The notes: generated by a model not told the origin, from the letters alone. 64,000 nucleotides of DNA from Zoroaster sp. YZ-2022 (GCA_029582265.1 CM055819.1:11333087-11397086), one strand, 5' to 3'; positions 1 through 11,652 are shown, numbered from the stretch's first letter. A program made the numbers and translations.

Positions 1-445
1 GGCCATAGTATGTATTTTGGGCAAAAGACAGCTAGGAGAATTAAAACTCATGCATCAGCCCTGAATTAAAGAGAAACAAAATCAATTGAACCATATTGCT
101 TCTAACTTAAATATTTTATTGAATTCATTTTAATCATTTTAATATGAAACGCTATGATTATTGCATCTGTTTTATTTTAAACATATTTTTCATCATACAT
201 TCAAATTCTTCATAAAAATGACAAAGCAGAACACAAGCGAACAAAAAAATATTATTGCCTACAATGTAGCAGATTCAGAAAAAGACAAATAATCAAACAA
301 TCAAAATAATTAAATGTAAAATTTTTCAAAATGGATAATTCGTAATTTATTTTGACAAATTTCTTCTACATTTTGGTTGAGCCAAAATAAATTATTGTAT
401 TATTTACCTATTTAAAGTTAGACATACACATGTTGCCACATAGTT
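1..445. other. AT-rich intergenic DNA
   Basis: No coding, RNA or clear repeat structure was seen here. The stretch is AT-rich with short A and T runs. Confidence 0.6.
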
Positions 446-790
446 TTAACCCTCACTGAACTGTATAGTGGTTAAAATCAGTCAACTGAATGTTTTTGAC
501 TGTTAAACCAACTGTGCGCTAGGGGACATTTTTGAGTGGTTTTGACTGTCATTTGACTGTCATTTTTGACCACCCTCTAACATTACAAGATAATGTATAA
601 ATACCAGTGTCCAAAACCTGTAACTTCACTTAATACCACCTAAGGTTTGACAGTGTTCCACTTTTGATGTGTACTAGACCTTGAAGCTTCACTCGCCCAC
701 CAGTGGATATATTGGCAAGTATATCTAACATTTTGGACTGATTTTGACCCTTGGGTCATACAATGACAAAAAAATGCGGCCAAATTTAAA
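446..790. repeat. short interspersed element, TTAACCCTC family
   Basis: It begins with TTAACCCTCACTG and continues with several TTTTGACTG and TTGACC words. The same word order (GTCAACTG, TTTTGACTG, GGCATTTTTGA, GACCACCCT, GGCAAGTATATC, GACTGATTTTGACCC) recurs at 51067-51332, which ends in a clean GGAGGGTTAA. The right end of this copy is decayed. A TTAA target with CCCTC ends fits a piggyBac-type non-autonomous element, but with one intact end per copy that is inference. Confidence 0.6.
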
Positions 791-980
791 AAAACATGCC
801 CAATTATCATCAATAATTAACTTCAGAAATATGCAGTTAAAACAAAGTGTTTACATACCTGACACATTTTAAACTCAAAAGTGGCCATAAAGCTGACTTG
901 TTGGTTGTATCAACTAGAAAAATAATTTTGATCAGAAACAAAATAATAAGAAAGTGTATTATCAAGTTAAACTTCAACCT
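791..980. other. no recognised content
   Basis: Nothing beyond AT-rich sequence is visible. Confidence 0.5.
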
Positions 981-1103
981 AGTCCGAATGCCTTCTTCTG
1001 TCATCAGATTCTCCTATTTTTAGAATAATGTTGTAATTGTCTCTGTGACAATTACGACTATTATTCTAAAAACATGAGAACTGAGCGAAGAAGGATTCGG
1101 ATT
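981..1103. repeat. imperfect palindrome, about 120 bp
   Basis: The left arm (AGTCCGAATGCCTTCTTC, TTTTAGAATAAT, GTAATTGTC) is mirrored by the right arm (GACAATTAC, ATTATTCTAAAA, GAAGAAGGATTCGG). The two arms meet at a 5-base loop near 1042-1046. It looks like a small foldback or MITE-like element. No target duplication was identified. Confidence 0.7.
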
Positions 1104-2420
1104 CTATCAACCTGCAATCCATGTACGGCCAAACAAAACAGACGAATGAAGACAGTTTTCTAGACTAACATGCAAGAGTGCATCATGTATCAACAACAAT
1201 AGGAGCTTGAAGTGAGAGTTACACTTTGATTAGCAAATGATGATTGATGATTATAGCTTCAAATTATATGTTGGAAGATAGTGTGTAACAAAAAAAATAA
1301 CATTTCAAAATGTTGAAAAGGCAGAAGTTATTATAAGTTTCATAAGTTGTAAACTACTTTTTATTTTTCTTAATTAAGAAAGAAAAGTCTCTGTTTATGG
1401 GAGACATTTTTGATAGACAAAAAACAATTTCTACGGGCACAACTGTCTCTCTTTGATCTTAGGGTCCAAGAGATCAGGTGTAGTCTCTGAGAGTTGGTGC
1501 ATGCGTGCCCCCTACATTGACAAAAGAAATGTGCAAATACATATCAGCATGTTTTTAATGTGTGTATGTGTTGAGTACAGGATTTGCACAATCTGCCCAG
1601 ATTTCCAGCCTGTCGTTTTCGTGACCTAGATAATTATGTGCGTAATCTGAGATTGTCCCTGTATTTTAAACAGGTGAAATGTATGTACTTTGGCATGGCG
1701 ACTACTAATAGTACACTGCAGCCAGAATCAGTTATTGATGCTTGTGTACAAACCAGTTCACTCACTTCTTTATATGTAAGGTGTTTCAAATCAAAGGATT
1801 GTACATTAGAACTCCCAAAGTCAGGTAGCAGGGTTCTCCCAGGATTTTCAAAACTGTGGGGTTTATTTTTGACTATTAAATCTGCGAGTGCATAGCCCTT
1901 CACGTGGTGGTGTCCGGGACACACTTAAGGGCCGTGGGAAAGTTTTTAGTTTTAGATGCTGGTGCATTCTGGTGCATTTTAGGAGATTCCAGGAGGTTTT
2001 AGAAATTATTTTCAGTCATACATTTTTTCCACACTCTAATTGACCAGAAAGCCTCATTAGTAAGTGACCACTATTTTACATTTTCTGCACAAATCTTTAA
2101 ACTGACATATAGGCCTATGTAGTTTTCAATCAGTTATCAATTTTATTTAAACCTTATTGTGAAAGTTATATGTCGGAAATTTTTAAAAAAATTAAATAAT
2201 AGGCTATAAGATTTGAGGAATTGCATGGTAGAGTATCCATTCACCTTTTTCAGTGATGGCTCATTGTGTTATCTCAAAATTCTTGTGGGCAATATACCAT
2301 GGAATATATACAAGTTGTGGCATGAAATTATTGCATAACCTACCTATATATTATAAAACACCTGTCAAGTGTCATCTATAATTCCCAAATTTCACAAATC
2401 CCTAATTTGTACAGCATCAT
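1104..2420. other. non-coding, no recognised feature
   Basis: Open frames on both strands around 1584-1924 overlap each other, have no recognisable domain and lack splice context. I treat the whole stretch as non-coding. Confidence 0.55.
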
Positions 2421-2530
2421 GAGCAGCGCAATCTTGAGATTACGCTGCGCAATCTCGAGATTGCGCTGCGCAATCTGAGAGACTGACCCCAAATTTTTGC
2501 TTAATCTCGAGATTGTGCAGCGCAATCTTT
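2421..2530. repeat. cluster of GCGCAATCTCGAGATT inverted words
   Basis: The word CTGCGCAATCT and its complement AGATTGCGC alternate at least five times, including two perfect AATCTCGAGATT palindromes near 2451 and 2502. The cluster can fold into alternative hairpins. It is probably the core of a small repeat; related GCGCAAT words occur at 22550-22650. Confidence 0.65.
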
Positions 2531-3270
2531 TTTTTCAATTGTTCTCCCTGAACCATATTTCTCACTTACGTTACACGAATACACGTCAAAACATTGTGTT
2601 ATACTTATAAAGTTTTATTTTATAATACGCACCAGAGAAGGTTTCGACTAGAAGTTAGACGTAGACTAAGTGAGCACGGCCCATAGAGTTATAAATATAA
2701 GAACTAGACAAGGAGGACGCAGTTGCTATGTCGTGTACGTTACGGAGCCGTGCCACTGCACTGTGGAGTACAGCCAAAGATCTTACAAAGGTATCTTTGG
2801 TACAGGTACGTAGCTAGGTGAATAGTTCTCAAACGTTTGGAGCTCATCGCTAAACCGTAAACGTATCCGAAGAAAAAAATCCTCTGTGCCACATGAGGGC
2901 GCTGTCTAAGAGGATGGCAAAACTTCCTCAAGTCCTTCCTTTAATACTTCATAATTATGTACATTAACCCTTCAGTCCGGCGTGCTCAGCTATCCGGATG
3001 ACCAAATATGGTAAAATTACGTCATGCTATGTCTGCGCACAGCGTACGAAAGTAGTCCATTTTAGTGTCGTGCTGAGTCGAGTTATGGTATACAGGTACA
3101 TTGCTGGAACTGTCATGGCGGCCTCCACGAGCAGTGTGAACGTACGGATCATTTCAACGAATTTCGTGAGAAGATCACAAAAATTATCGTTTACTTAAAC
3201 AGCGGGTTGTATTTAGCAGGGTTGACGGATGTTCAAAAGAGGGTGGTTCGTTGCCAAGAATTACTCTTAT
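2531..3270. other. no recognised content
   Basis: The short open frames at 2740-2931 (-) and 2998-3198 (+) show no domain or splice structure. Nothing else was seen. Confidence 0.5.
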
Positions 3271-4019
3271 GACTGACTGACTGACTGACTGACTGACTGA
3301 CTGACTGACTGACTGACTGACTGACTGACTGACTGACTGACTGACTGACTGACTGACTGACTGACTGACTGACTGACTGACTGCCACCGGGCTGACGGCG
3401 ACTGACTGACTGACCGACTGACTGACTGACTGACTGACTGACCGACCGCTGACCGACTGACGGCTGACTGACTGACTGACTGACGGCGGCTGACGCTGAC
3501 TGACTGACGGCTGACGACTGACTGACTGACGGCTGACTGACGACTGACTGACTGACTGACTGACTGCGGCTGACCGACTGACGGCGGACGGCTGACTGAC
3601 TGACGGCTGACCGACGGCTGACGACTGACTGACTGACTGACCGACGGCCCGGCCGACTGACTGACTGACTGACTGACTGACTGACGGCGGACTGACTGAC
3701 TGACTGCCCGACTGACGGCTGACTGACTGAATGACTGACTGACTGACTGACTGACTGACTGACTGACTGACTGACTGACTGACTGACTGACTGACTGACT
3801 GACTGACGACTGACTGACTGACTGACTGACGACTGACTGACTGACTGACTGACGACTGACTGACTGACTGACGACTGACTGACTGACTGACTGACCACCG
3901 ACTGACTGACTGACTGACTGACTGACGACTGACTGACTGACTGAATCGACCCCATTCAACTGACTGACTGACTGACTGACTGACTGACTGACTGACTGAC
4001 TGACTGACTGACTGACTGT
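3271..4019. repeat. (GACT)n tetranucleotide satellite, about 750 bp
   Basis: This is a long run of the tetranucleotide GACT. The two flanks are nearly pure, while the middle third (about 3383-3720) is broken by CGGC, GGCTGAC and CCGAC variants. The minus strand stays open in all three frames as Ser-Gln-Val type repeats only because the period (4) contains no stop in those phases, so the long open frames here are not genes. Confidence 0.97.
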
Positions 4020-4036
4020 GAGGCGTATTACTAGTA

Positions 4037-4578
4037 ACTAAGGCAAGAGAATGAAAGTCATAGATTTGCGTCCGGGAATTTTGAAAACACATGAGGCTTT
4101 TTTCATTATTCATTATTCATTATTTCCATTGATCATTAATAACAGCGCAATCACAAGATGTTTCTTCTAATCTGTGTACGTACATGCATCATTATACGTG
4201 GGCCGCACACACAGTCTAGTACTACTCACTAGGCTCAACAGCGAACGTGTTGTGCATGTGAAGGCGGTACAGTTGCAGGTGCCGGATCGGACGGAGTTTC
4301 ACAGTTTTAAGCGCGATGCGACCTTTTTTGTGAACGACGTACGGGACTAAGACTGTAGAGAACATGTGCTAATGATTTTTATAGCGCACATACTGGTGGA
4401 AATTTGGTAAAACTTCGTTTTACTGATGTGGATGATTTGGAACTAAATTTGTTTGGTGAAAATACCTTTTTTGTGCAAATAATGATTTTTTTGGCAAATA
4501 ATGAACAATTTAGGCGGTAGCTTTCGGGACATGCGGGCGGTGGACGCAAATCTATGACTTTCATTCTCATGGCCTAAG
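4037..4578. mobile_element. 540-bp inverted-repeat element (MITE-like)
   Basis: The word GAGAATGAAAGTCATAGATT at the left (near 4046) is repeated in inverse orientation at the right (near 4570). Both are preceded by a TTAGGC or TAAGGC end, giving arms of a little over 30 bp around 480 bp of non-coding DNA. No target duplication could be settled, so the superfamily is unknown. Confidence 0.65.
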
Positions 4579-5139
4579 GTACAAATGTAGTTGAAGTGAT
4601 TGGAATAACGTGTGATGTGCCATTGAATGTCTTATCCGAATGAGGTTTTTACTCAACAGGCTGAATACCATACTGTCTTAATATAGCTAACTCAATTGTC
4701 AATATTACTATGTGACAAAATTTTCCAAAATCAACATATTTAATACAACTGGTATCATTGTCAAGGTCTTGAATGAACGATTACAATGATATAATAAGAT
4801 CATCTTCCTGTGACCAAAATAAGGAAGTTATGACATGTTGAATTCAGCAATTTTAGGCCGTAAATGGCAATTATTTTATAAGGAAAAACAAAATATGTAA
4901 ATTTGACTTTGACCGTTTCCAAGATTTTCAAGTTCAGGCATATCATAACTTTCTTAATTCTTGTCCGATTTTCAAAGGTTGGTATCACTGCAATGCTTGG
5001 GAAAAGAGGAAGAATAATAACCTATTTCCAGGCTAATTCAATGATTAGTTTGTTTTGTAGTGCTGATTTACAAATAAGAAATACAAAAAAAATGTGTTAA
5101 AATTTTTTTAAATAAAATAAAAAAAATAATGACAAAAAA
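4579..5139. other. no recognised content
   Basis: AT-rich DNA. Open frames on opposite strands at 4800-5100 mirror each other and have no recognisable domain. Confidence 0.5.
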
Positions 5140-5435
5140 AAAAAAAATTCAAATCTGAGGATTATTTTCCTATTTTTACACAGAAATCTTCGAAAGATTC
5201 TCATCCCTGATTTAATTAAATATTAGAACAGTTTATAAATTATATTGGACTGGAAAGATGAAACAAAATAATGAAAATAAATTTTTAAAAATAGAAAAAA
5301 AATTACTCAAATCTGAGAATTTTTAATATTTATAGTATAAATTATACTGAAATCCGCGAGAAATTCTTATCCCTGATTTAATTAAACATTATAAAAAATA
5401 AATGATATTGGACTGGAAATATGAAGAAAAAAAAT
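5140..5435. repeat. diverged tandem duplication, about 180-bp period
   Basis: The word series CAAATCTGAG, TTCTCATCCCTGATTTAATT, ATATTGGACTGGAAA occurs twice, at 5148-5260 and 5309-5425, with A-rich DNA between. It is probably a decayed repeat family. A related GATTCTCATGCCTGAT occurs at 19283. Confidence 0.6.
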
Positions 5436-6445
5436 TGTGTTACGCCGATGTATATTAGTTTAAACGGAAGATTTATCGGACTGAAAATTGGTACCTGTCT
5501 AACGTACGCTGAACGTGGCGCAATACAATCTTTGGTTGACATCGATTTCTGTGAATCAAAAAAACGTTACTGCTAATCGTCCAATCGCCGTCAAAATTGG
5601 CCAGAGGTAGAAAACAAGTATAGAACAATTAATATTGTGGTTTGATAAGGTGTTTACTAACCTTTGAGTAAATCGTCCGATGGTTTGATGAGCAAGAACA
5701 AACCCAAATTTCGAGAATTTCTTTGGGAAACTTCTAGATGCCGCATTCAGAAAATTTGAGAACGAGGTTGAAGTAGAATATGTGATCGTCTTCGAAAAAA
5801 ACCTCCTGGGTACGTCAAAAAAACAGCCTCAGCGAAACGTTACAAAGCGCTATCTCCACGGTGTCTTCGCCACGGCGATTCAACCCGAGATTGAGGCCGC
5901 GGCCGAAAAGATTTGCGACAATGCGTGGGATATGCTAGTCTTGTCAAGACGTTCTTACATTTTTTAGTTGTACTATACACGGCGGCGCGACATTTCCGCC
6001 AATAGAGGGCGTATTCTCAAATCGCCAGCAATCGATAGGAAGAACGTCTTGTGAAACTGTTAAAAACTGCCCGGAAAATAGCGGGAACATCCGGGTACTT
6101 CATGGTCAGGCCATGCGCGCCACACGAAATAGTTGTGACGTAGATCATTTGCATAATTTATTTCTGCGGCGGGCAACAAGCGAGCAGTCTAGTACCTGAA
6201 CGACCAACATTAGAGAAAAGTGTATAATGTACATACCTAGTTACTACATGACGTGTGTGTACTTACGTGTGTGTATGTACATGTACACGTGTACGTGCGT
6301 ATAGTCGAGCCGGCCGTCGAGTCGTGGACGAGTCGCGACCGTGATGATTGTGTTCAAATCATTATTTATGGTTTGTGTTGTGATGTTTATTGTTATTGTT
6401 ACTATTGTGTTAGCATCATCGGGAGAGCGTCGCATCATTCTAACA
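5436..6445 (+). other. unrecognised coding-like stretch
   Basis: A short open frame at 5782-5967 reads with Ala/Glu-rich, non-repetitive codons (…FATAIQPEIEAAAEKICDNA…) and looks more protein-like than its AT-rich surroundings. I do not recognise it, and it has no clean start or splice sites. From 6240 to 6305 the DNA is TG/AC-rich (GTGTGTAC, ACATGTACACGTGTACG). It lies just upstream of the RecQ-like fossil and could be an upstream exon or another element gene. Confidence 0.3.
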
Positions 6446-8880
6446 TGGCAGAAGTTCAAGAAGCTTTAGATTTCGCGGCCCAAAAGTTAGGATTTAGGGT
6501 TCAAAAAGTCACAATCAGCCGCTCTTCGGAAATTTTGTTACAGGGTCAAGACTTATTTGTTAATTTGCCTACTGGCTTTGGCAAAAGTGGTGTCTTCCAA
6601 GCTGCACCAGTTGTCCTAGATTTTATGAGACTTCATAAGCCTGGCGTCCATAGTGAAGGAGAGAAGTCTCTTATCATTGTCATCTTGCCTTTGAAAGCCC
6701 TTGCTGTCGACCACTTCCACCGCGTTAATCAGCTTGGCTTAAAGGCTGCCGATGTCACCTCACCACATATTCCAGATATCGTCTTGGAGGAGTCTAAGAA
6801 TACTCCATCATATTTGCCAGTCCAGAATCTCTTTTCAGCATAAAAGGAAAGGAGCTACTACGGTTGGTAAAACCAAGATGTTGCGGGATATTCGTTGACG
6901 AAAGCCACTGTGTGGCAAAGTGGTGAGTATTTTACATGTTAACACAAACTAAACATAGACTGCAAGTGCAAGTACCCAGCTAGCTGCCTCTTTTTATTGT
7001 ACACTTTATTTACAAACAATAGTAAATACTATTACTATTATAAGTAGGGCTATACTAGGTATTAAGTACCTATAATATAATCAGAGGTTCTATTACATGT
7101 ATTATCAATGGGTCCTAAGTCATCTCGACCCATGTGACAACTCGACCCATGTGACAACTCGACCCTCGTGACGCTTTCGACCCTTGTGACAGCTTTCGAC
7201 CCACGAAAAAACTGCGACCCCTCGTGGTGACAACCTTTCGCGACCCTCACGAGACAAGTGGACTCTCGATATCAATGGGTCCCTAAGTCATCTCGACCCA
7301 CATGTGACCTTCGACACGGACAACTCGACCCATGTGACAACTCGGCCCACGAAAAGCTCGACCCTCGTGACAACTCGACCGTTGTATGGGTCGAGACGTG
7401 ACTTAACCCCTATCAATGTAATGTGATTAGAGGGTCCTCACTATTTCCAACCAACAGGCCGTCAGAATTGAAATGAGTTGTTTGGTTCTACTGGTAGTTG
7501 TTGGCATTTAGAAAAATTGGTATGAGAACTATAGCTAAGGAATCTTGGCTGATAGTTCTCATCTATTCTATCTTAAAGATAATAATTAGGTAATGACTGG
7601 TTTTTAACACAAAAAGTCTTTCAATTCCAAGCAAATAAGTGTATGATTCAACCATATAAGATCTCCATTTATTGTGATTCAACAATAGCCATGGAGCCAT
7701 AAACCCTTGCTCACTGCTTCAACAAAAACAAGAATCCAAAAAGGTTTTTTTTTTTTATTGATACAAAGGGCAATTGCTTAGGTTAGCTCTTAAATTGCCT
7801 ATGAATGAGGAAATGAACATGGAAGAGATTATACTGGAATCCAAAGTCATTATTATTATGGATCCAGCTATTTTATCGACCTCATCTGTTTGTTAAAAGG
7901 TGACATACACTTGAGCGACGATCCTTTTCAAATTTAATTGGTTGTCATTCACACATGGCACAAGAAAATAACATCCTTCACTATTATTATTCTGTCACAA
8001 TTTTCCAGGGGCCCACTCATCTGGACAGATTTTGTGCAGCATTTGAGAACTATAATATGGACAAATTGGAGATTTGCGCTCATCACTCCGATCCTATAAT
8101 AGCAGCAACATGTATGGTGGCAATGCGTACATGACAACAACCCTCTAAAGTGAGGAGGGTCATCACCAACCAAGTCTGGGGATGAGGAACTTTGCCCTAA
8201 TTGAAGAAAGCCCAGAACGACTCAACATAAAATATATTTGTGCTGAGATCACCATCGAACACTTGGATCATATGTTTGGATGTGCTGGCAAGTGTCAAAA
8301 GTTGCCGCCAAGGGCAATTTAACTGACAGAACAATTGTATATTGTCAGTCGATGCGGTTTAGCGTGTGGGTGAGCTGTACTCTCTGTTTGCATCACTTGG
8401 CTGCCGAAAGAAGGAGATGCACAAACATTCAATATGTACCACACCAATACAGAGGAAGTTGTACAGAAAGGATAGTAGCTTAGTTTTGCCGATGGTGATG
8501 GAAATACGTATCCTGTTTGCTGCACTATAGCGTTTGGACTTGGCATAGATGTCAAGAAAGTGTACACAGTTGTACTGGTGGGTCATCAAACAGAACTGGA
8601 TGACCTGATGATGCAGCTGAGTGTGGGGCAGGCAGAGATGGGTACAAAGTTCTTGTATTTCAATTGATTTTCCGGGATTGCAAGAGCTGCAGAAGATAAA
8701 ATGGAGTGAAACCTATGAAAGAGTACACATGGCGGGTAAAGGTGTATGCAGACGCTCAATAATAAAGAACAATTTTCCAGCCAACAAGGACAGTAACATA
8801 ATAAACCATAATACTGCTGTGACATTTGTGCCCAGTCTTGCACATGTGAGGAAGGGGTGTCCTGTTCTGATTCCTTATTC
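6446..8880 (+). pseudogene. RecQ-like ATP-dependent DNA helicase, decayed
   Basis: RecQ helicases unwind DNA from 3' to 5' using ATP. An ATG at 6446 starts an open frame with a Walker A box (NLPTGFGKS) and motif Ia (VILPLKALAVDH). After a stop at 6841 a Walker B box (VDESHC) appears near 6895-6915, followed by a possible donor GTGAGT. Further on are motif IV-like TIVYCQS near 8333, a motif V-like AFGLGID near 8530, traces of the motif VI GRDG near 8625 in a shifted frame, and a RecQ-type zinc cluster (CCDICAQSC) at 8815-8841. The order fits one gene whose frame is broken several times, with a possible intron 6922-7995 full of minisatellite. It could be a host RecQ paralogue or a gene carried by a transposon; no flanking ends were found to decide. 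Confidence 0.85.
7106..7400. repeat. minisatellite built on CTCGACCCATGTGACAA
   Basis: About a dozen degenerate units of roughly 17 bp follow one another, with CTCGTGAC, CATGTGAC and CACGAAAA variants. Two blocks each open with ATCAATGGGTCC (7107 and 7272), so a larger duplication sits over the short one. The same unit family recurs at 26830-26960, which suggests dispersal. Confidence 0.8.
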
Positions 8881-9679
8881 ACAGAGCAACAGTTCAGGAA
8901 CACTTTGACATGCAGAATCTTCGTCAGAAATGAGTTGGTGTCTGTATACAGAACAGCAGGAAATCGACCAGGTTAGGAAGCAGCTAACAAATTAAGAGCA
9001 AGTTTGTTGACCGATGCCAGTGATCACCTATACACTGGTGAAGTACACATAGCCTGTGGTTTTCTTTCAGACACCTTGGAAGATATCGTGAAGAATTCCA
9101 CATTGTATTTCCCTATGACATGTTCTGTGACAGTTATGCATTTTCCATAATAAAATTTCGTCTGCGGCATGGAACATTGTTAAAACCTGCATAAATAATT
9201 ATGGTGACACTTCCTCTGGCATTTGAGAGTGCAATCAATTTTTGATTCATCTCCTGGTGTTTCAGATGAATGAGGATTCGCTTTGAGGGTGAGTATGCTG
9301 AAGCAGAGATCCATTTCAGCAGTGAAAGTGATTAAGTTTATTTGGCCTTTGTTAAAATACATTCCAGTGGCATAGATCCGTATGTGGAAAAGTGTGATGT
9401 GGGGGTGTAAGCTTAGGGGTGGGCAGTAAAATATATCCCATTACTTATGTTTAGAAAAATATTGTATAAAATTGTGTCTGACCTTTTTAGCTTTGAAGAT
9501 GCTCTTTCCACAGGTGCTTTTGAGCTATTCTGTACTATTTTGAGCAGAATTACCTTCAACTGTTTATTTTTCTGTATTTAATTTTTTGCTCACTTCCTTG
9601 AGAAAATTCAGTTGGCAAAGGTTTAATAATGTGTGCATATATGGACATTGCTTAAAGTGTGCCTTAAAGAGTTGCCCTT
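8881..9679. other. no recognised content
   Basis: The first 100 bp may still belong to the helicase fossil, because the zinc-cluster frame runs on. After that only AT-rich, non-coding DNA is visible. Confidence 0.45.
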
Positions 9680-9790
9680 AAGTGCTGCATTTTCCTCGGT
9701 TCCAGCCAACGAAGACAGGTAAAAAGGGAGAAAATTTCAGTGCAAACTTTACAGGTAGTACGAACAGGAAGAACTCTCTTGGGTCAGGAC
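9680..9790 (+). repeat. half copy of the 22.3-22.9 kb foldback element
   Basis: CATTTTCCTCGGTTCCAGCC, AACGAAGACAGGTAAAAAGG and GAACAGGAAGAACTCTC match the arms of the foldback element at 22281-22915. Only one arm is present here, just before the island at 9890. Confidence 0.75.
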
Positions 9791-9901
9791 CTTATCATAA
9801 GTGATTATACTGTAGATGGGGTCTATCAGGGCTAGTACTGAGTATAGATGGGGTTCTAGGCCAACTTCTCTTTTAGAAATCATTTTTTAAGAGAATTCCC
9901 T

Positions 9902-9950
9902 TTCATGACGTCATCATTACAATCTTTGTAATGACGTCATCATATATAAA
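9902..9950 (+). promoter_or_regulatory. paired TGACGTCA sites plus TATATAAA
   Basis: Two perfect palindromic cAMP-response/ATF sites (TGACGTCA at 9906-9913 and 9932-9939) sit 26 bp apart. Between them, TTACAA and TTGTAA make the block nearly symmetrical and able to fold back. A TATATAAA box follows at 9943-9950. It resembles a compact viral or transposon promoter reading rightward, but no intact gene begins directly downstream. Confidence 0.6.
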
Positions 9951-10632
9951 CCGCCGGTAACCACCACGGTTTTTAAAGCTTCAATTAAAAAGTGAAGAGA
10001 AAATTTTTAAAAATATTATCTTGTTTAATAATAAATGAGAGAGAGGAAATGAAGAAAAGAAGAAATGAAAAGAGGTTCCTTGCAGAATGGCTTTTAGTTG
10101 GTAAAACAGACAAGTGTTGGGTATTCCTAGTTCTGAGTAATACAGTGATATGTGCGGTTTACACATAAATGGAAGGTTAATAGTTGGAAAAAGTATTCCT
10201 ATTGCGTGTAAAAAGATGTAAAAAAGGGACAAAAAAGCAAAGACGGGTTTGTATACAGGAAGAATGCATAAAAGATATTAAGAATAAATCCTTATTATCA
10301 TTTAAAAGCTGTGGAAGGAAAAGCAAGACGTTTGTTTAATAGCGTGATGACCGAGTTGATAAAGACAACAAGGTCGTTTTAGTATAATTAAAATTACAGC
10401 GTTTACATCGCTTTAGGAGCGTTACAGGGGAGGTCTATCGAACGTTTTTACACACTCCGCTACTCGCGAAGCGTGTTTTTGATTATAATAATTTTTATTT
10501 ACGCTCAAGTTTACTTTAAACTCAAAAGTTTTTCTATAAGAACTTTTTTTTCTGCGTTTACATCATCAGTTTTAACCTCCGTTTTCGATGGTAAAGTCGC
10601 CGGTTTAACAAGTTTTAATTACGGATTTTCTT

Positions 10633-11000
10633 TCATTTTATAATATTTATCTCGCTCTTCGCATACGATACAAATTCTTCTTGACTGATGTAACCGTCTT
10701 CGATAGCTTTCGAAACGTGGTTTTCGATCGTGTATGAAGTTTGCTCGATGCTAAAACTCGTATTTCGTCGTGTTTTTAAGCTTTCTGTAGATAATTTATT
10801 TTTAGCGTATCTGAGGCGAAAGCCGCGCCGCCCAAACCTAAAGCTAAACCTTCTAAAAGCCGAATCCTACCGGCGACGACACAACGCTGGCGATACTGGC
10901 TATTCCGATGGTCCAACGCTCCCATACAGCCCAATTCAGCCATCGTTTCTACGCGATACTACAAGCGTTGATGATTTTATTATGTTTTTTATATACGGCC
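10633..11000 (-). pseudogene. unrecognised island protein with KHDEIRVLA motif
   Basis: Read leftward, the minus strand shows a Gly/Ala-rich hydrophobic stretch (ALGLGGAAFAS, around 10810-10845), then KHDEIRVLA (around 10743-10775), then an acidic helical C-terminus containing SKAIEDGYISQEEF that ends at a stop at 10633-10635. The motif and the C-terminus are in different frames, so one indel separates them. The order hydrophobic hairpin then charged C-terminal helix suggests a membrane-associated small protein. I believe similar C-termini occur in repeated hypothetical proteins of aquatic invertebrate genomes, but I cannot name a family. Confidence 0.5.
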
Positions 11001-11183
11001 TCCGCGTTCGTTTATTTTCGATTCGTAATTCTTTTTGAATATCGTCAATTTTTGCAAACGAAATGCTTTGGCACGCACTCCGCGTCAGAGTACATTCGTT
11101 AAAACTGTTAAATTCAGGATAAGTACGTTAGTTGATTCTATATATGCACTCATTTTTATTAATGAAAAAAAGATTATTATTTT
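11001..11183. other. spacer within the island
   Basis: AT-rich spacer between the KHDEIRVLA gene and the third tandem paralogue. Confidence 0.4.
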
Positions 11184-11652
11184 TTAATTTAACGGCCAAG
11201 TAACAACTTTAACATCGTAACAGATTCCAGTGTTTAAGAGCCGAAAAATACCGCTCGTACAAAAACTTTTTTCCTGTGGTTTGTTATATTCCGTTTTTAA
11301 AGCAAATACCACATTCTAAAAGCTTTAGTTCATTATCAAAAGCAAGCAGTTCTTGCAATTCTGGAAAAAAAGAATGAGTGAAACACGCGGATCAATATCA
11401 CGTGTAAAAAAGCGTGCTTAGCAGGCGCCATTGTTTGTAAACCAAGTTGTGCAATCTGTTACTAGATTATAAGCGCGCCTAAATTTGGGTACGTATGCAC
11501 TATCCCAAAGTAATCCAAATCATGTCCTCCAACATTATTGGCAAATCCATTTTTCAATAGTGGAAGACGCATTTGTTTTATTATTAATAACTCTCTTTAG
11601 CGATACTATCGTTCGTTCGACTGGCATGACTGGGTCCGTAAATGCTCGCCAT
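11184..11652 (-). pseudogene. tandem paralogue 3 (MASIYGPS family)
   Basis: It starts at an ATG (11650-11652) reading MASIYGPS and ends at a stop at 11184-11186, with the C-terminal words RLLNTGICYDVKVVTWPLN in frame. Internal frameshifts and stops break the middle. The C-terminus aligns with those of its two upstream neighbours, and short pieces of the middle (HTYPNLG, TTWFTNNG) resemble paralogue 2. The family is not recognised; the full protein would be about 155-180 residues. Spacing to the next copy is under 20 bp, like genes in a compact array. Confidence 0.6.

Noticed and set aside
3184..4113. Long Ser-Gln-Val repeat open frames on the minus strand
   Set aside because: Three frames are open over the same (GACT)n tract; the openness follows from the repeat, not from coding.
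6446..6841. Functional short helicase
   Set aside because: It stops right after motif Ia, and the remaining motifs follow downstream in other frames, so it is a broken gene.
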